From contig NZ_AP025458.1 in assembly GCF_024347295.1 (NCBI RefSeq), forward strand, positions 434,001 to 498,000: DNA of 64,000 nt, written 5' to 3'. The stretch comes from Vibrio artabrorum (lineage in GTDB: Bacteria > Pseudomonadota > Gammaproteobacteria > Enterobacterales > Vibrionaceae). The position numbers and the translations under genes were made by a program. Below, one piece after another: positions 61,507 to 64,000 of this stretch; position 1 is the first letter of the stretch; every line of letters begins with the position of its first letter. The notes beneath the pieces were generated by a model. That model did not search any database. It was not told the origin of the DNA and worked only from the letters and a program-made list of their open reading frames with translations.

Positions 61507-61515
61507 GAGGTTGTC

Positions 61516-62670
61516 TTGAAGAAGTCAGCACTACTCGTCCTAGAAGATGGGACAGTATTTCACGGTGAAGCCATTGGCGCTGTAGGTTCTGCAGTTGGTG
61601 AAGTCGTTTTTAATACCTCGATGACGGGGTACCAAGAAATCCTCACTGATCCTTCCTATTCTCAACAAATCGTTACCCTTACTTACCCTCACATTGGCAA
61701 TACCGGAACCAATTCCGAAGACGAAGAATCTTCTTCAATCCACGCTCAAGGCCTTGTGATTCGCGATCTCCCTCTCATCGCTTCTAACTTCCGTAATGAA
61801 CAATCCCTCTCTGATTACCTTAAGTCGCAAAACGTTGTTGGTATCGCTGATATCGATACTCGTAAGCTGACGCGTATTCTGCGTGAAAAAGGCGCACAGA
61901 ACGGTTGTATCGTAGCGGGCTCTTCAGTAAATGACGGGAACCTAGACGAAGCTTTGGCTCTAGCTAAAGCAAAAGAATTCCCTGGCCTGAAAGGTATGGA
62001 CCTTGCGAAAGAAGTTACAACAAAAGAAGCGTATCAGTGGAAACAAGGTTCGTGGACGCTTACGGGTGGACTTCCTGAAGCGAAAGCAGACTCAGAATTG
62101 CCATACCACGTTGTTGCTTATGACTTCGGTGCAAAACGAAACATCCTACGAATGCTTGTTGACCGCGGCTGCCGCCTAACGGTTGTTCCTGCTGAGACTT
62201 CAGCTGAAGAAGTGCTAGCTCTGAACCCAGACGGTGTTTTCCTTTCAAATGGCCCTGGTGACCCAGAACCATGTACTTACGCAATTGAAGCGACAAAAGT
62301 GTTCCTAGAAAAAGGCTTACCAATCTTCGGTATCTGTCTAGGTCACCAGATTCTTGCTCTTGCGTCAGGCGCTAAGACAGTGAAGATGAAGTTTGGTCAC
62401 CACGGTGCAAACCACCCGGTTAAAGATTTAGATCGTGATGTTGTGATGATTACTTCGCAAAACCACGGCTTTGCTGCTGACGAAGAAACCCTGCCAGAGA
62501 CACTACGTGCAACGCACAAATCACTATTTGATGGTTCTCTACAAGGTATTCACCGTACAGACAAACCAGCATTCAGCTTTCAAGGTCACCCTGAAGCAAG
62601 CCCAGGTCCAGAAGACGCAGCGCCGTTATTCGACCACTTTATTGAACTAATCAAACAGCACACAGCGTAA
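61516..62670 (+). CDS. carA: Carbamoyl-phosphate synthase small (glutaminase) subunit
   Basis: Releases ammonia from glutamine for carbamoyl phosphate, shared by arginine and pyrimidine synthesis. The 384-residue product starts with TTG at 61516 behind a strong CTGGAGG. The N-terminal domain shows [19 protein letters not shown]. The class I glutaminase domain has the nucleophilic Cys in [15 protein letters not shown] and the His-Glu pair in [14 protein letters not shown]. It is first in carAB, with carB 16 bases downstream; the upstream ARG boxes indicate arginine control. Confidence 0.97.
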   Translation: MKKSALLVLEDGTVFHGEAIGAVGSAVGEVVFNTSMTGYQEILTDPSYSQQIVTLTYPHIGNTGTNSEDEESSSIHAQGLVIRDLPLIASNFRNEQSLSDYLKSQNVVGIADIDTRKLTRILREKGAQNGCIVAGSSVNDGNLDEALALAKAKEFPGLKGMDLAKEVTTKEAYQWKQGSWTLTGGLPEAKADSELPYHVVAYDFGAKRNILRMLVDRGCRLTVVPAETSAEEVLALNPDGVFLSNGPGDPEPCTYAIEATKVFLEKGLPIFGICLGHQILALASGAKTVKMKFGHHGANHPVKDLDRDVVMITSQNHGFAADEETLPETLRATHKSLFDGSLQGIHRTDKPAFSFQGHPEASPGPEDAAPLFDHFIELIKQHTA

Positions 62671-62686
62671 TTCGGAGTAGTAGACA

Positions 62687-64000
62687 ATGCCAAAACGTAC
62701 TGACATTAAAAGTATTCTTATTCTAGGTGCTGGCCCGATCGTTATCGGCCAAGCATGTGAGTTCGATTACTCTGGTGCTCAAGCTTGTAAAGCGCTTCGC
62801 GAAGAAGGTTACCGAGTTATTCTTGTAAACTCGAACCCAGCGACCATCATGACTGACCCAGATATGGCCGATGCCACTTACATCGAGCCTATCCAATGGG
62901 AAGTGGTGCGTAACATCATCGCTAAAGAGAAGCCTGATGCCGTTCTACCTACTATGGGTGGCCAAACTGCATTGAACTGTGCTCTAGACCTAGAAAAGCA
63001 CGGCGTTCTTGAAGAGTTCGGTGTTGAAATGATTGGTGCAACGGCTGACGCTATCGATAAAGCAGAAGACCGTTCACGCTTCGATAAAGCAATGAAAGCC
63101 ATTGGTCTTGAGTGTCCAACTGCTGATACTGCGAAAACCATGGAAGAAGCTTACAAAGTTTTAGACATGGTTGGCTTCCCTTGTATCATTCGTCCATCGT
63201 TCACGATGGGTGGTACGGGTGGCGGTATCGCTTACAACAAAGAAGAATTTGAAGAAATCTGTCGCCGTGGTTTGGACTTATCTCCAACAAACGAACTTCT
63301 TATCGATGAATCACTTATCGGTTGGAAAGAGTACGAGATGGAAGTGGTTCGTGACAAAAATGACAACTGCATCATCGTATGTGCGATTGAAAACTTCGAC
63401 CCAATGGGTATTCACACAGGTGACTCAATCACCGTGGCTCCAGCTCAAACGCTGACAGACAAAGAATACCAACTAATGCGTAACGCATCTCTAGCAGTAC
63501 TGCGCGAGATTGGTGTTGAAACAGGTGGTTCAAACGTACAGTTTGGTATCAACCCGAAAGATGGCCGTATGGTTATCATCGAGATGAACCCACGTGTATC
63601 TCGCTCTTCTGCACTAGCATCTAAAGCAACAGGTTTCCCAATCGCTAAGATTGCAGCGAAACTGGCTGTTGGTTTCACGCTAGACGAGCTAATGAATGAC
63701 ATCACTGGCGGCGCAACACCAGCATCATTCGAACCAACAATCGACTACGTAGTTACTAAGATTCCTCGTTTTAACTTCGAGAAATTTGCCGGTGCTAACG
63801 ACCGTCTAACGACGCAAATGAAGTCGGTTGGTGAAGTTATGGCTATCGGCCGTAACCAACAAGAATCTCTACAAAAAGCACTTCGCGGCCTAGAAGTTGG
63901 CGCGACTGGTTTTGACGAAATGGTCGACCTCGATGCACCAGACGCACTGACGAAAATTCGTCATGAGCTGAAAGAAGCTGGCGCAGAGCGTATTTGGTAC
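62687..64000 (+). CDS. carB: Carbamoyl-phosphate synthase large subunit, 5' part
   Basis: Synthesises carbamoyl phosphate from bicarbonate, ammonia and two ATP in a complex with CarA. The frame is open from the ATG at 62687 (GGAG upstream) to the window end, 438 codons of about 1070. Visible are the N-terminal [20 protein letters not shown], the ATP-grasp blocks [20 protein letters not shown] and [11 protein letters not shown], and [18 protein letters not shown], the carbamate-forming domain. The 3' part lies beyond the window; there is no sign of breakage. Confidence 0.97.
   Translation, partial: MPKRTDIKSILILGAGPIVIGQACEFDYSGAQACKALREEGYRVILVNSNPATIMTDPDMADATYIEPIQWEVVRNIIAKEKPDAVLPTMGGQTALNCALDLEKHGVLEEFGVEMIGATADAIDKAEDRSRFDKAMKAIGLECPTADTAKTMEEAYKVLDMVGFPCIIRPSFTMGGTGGGIAYNKEEFEEICRRGLDLSPTNELLIDESLIGWKEYEMEVVRDKNDNCIIVCAIENFDPMGIHTGDSITVAPAQTLTDKEYQLMRNASLAVLREIGVETGGSNVQFGINPKDGRMVIIEMNPRVSRSSALASKATGFPIAKIAAKLAVGFTLDELMNDITGGATPASFEPTIDYVVTKIPRFNFEKFAGANDRLTTQMKSVGEVMAIGRNQQESLQKALRGLEVGATGFDEMVDLDAPDALTKIRHELKEAGAERIWY

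Overview
The window reads as a core chromosomal segment of a Vibrio, most likely a marine species of the Splendidus type. The evidence is gene content and order: cca-gspA-gspB, tolC-nudF-yqiB-cpdA-yqiA-parE-parC, degS-degQ-zapG/zapE-rplM-rpsI-petABC-sspAB, rnpB directly before the division/cell-wall cluster, a cluster without ddl, and carAB at the end. The genus call is firm; the clade is an inference. No prophage, integron, insertion sequence, CRISPR array, tRNA or rRNA gene was seen. Nearly all protein genes are intact housekeeping genes.

Layout. 1-4600: 3' end of uppP, cca (minus), then gspA-gspB of type II secretion. 4600-7530 (minus): a YgiM-like SH3 membrane protein, then a DUF47 regulator and Pit phosphate transporter. 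7.7-16 kb: ygiF, glnE and hldE, with a potassium-channel gene and a chemoreceptor gene lying between ygiF and glnE. 16-24.6 kb: tolC (minus) divergent from nudF-yqiB-cpdA-yqiA, then parE-parC. 24.6-29.1 kb: degS and a frameshifted degQ (minus), zapG (minus) and zapE. 29.4-34.4 kb: the rplM-rpsI ribosomal operon, the cytochrome bc1 operon petABC, and sspA-sspB. 34.5-37.9 kb (minus): lpoA-yraN-diaA-dolP, divergent from rsmI. 39.0-39.5 kb: rnpB. 39.7-56.3 kb: the dcw cluster rsmH-ftsL-ftsI-murE-murF-mraY-murD-ftsW-murG-murC-ftsQ-ftsA-ftsZ-lpxC. 56.7-64 kb: secA, mutT, dapB, carA and the 5' part of carB.

How it fits together. Much of the window builds the envelope: UppP recycles the lipid carrier, MurC-F, MraY and MurG make lipid II, FtsW/FtsI polymerise it at the FtsZ/FtsA/FtsQ/FtsL ring, LpoA activates a synthase, LpxC and HldE feed lipid A and core heptose synthesis, and TolC, SecA, GspA/B, DegS and DolP handle export and envelope quality control.

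The points most worth a second look are a tandem 24-nt repeat expansion in the P3 arm of RNase P RNA, a one-base frameshift in degQ, an lpxC-secA interval too short for the usual dciA gene and carrying a 12-bp duplication of the secA start region, a hairpin-forming palindromic repeat before mutT, and two ARG-box-like sites ahead of carA. I did not find a clearly new multi-gene system.
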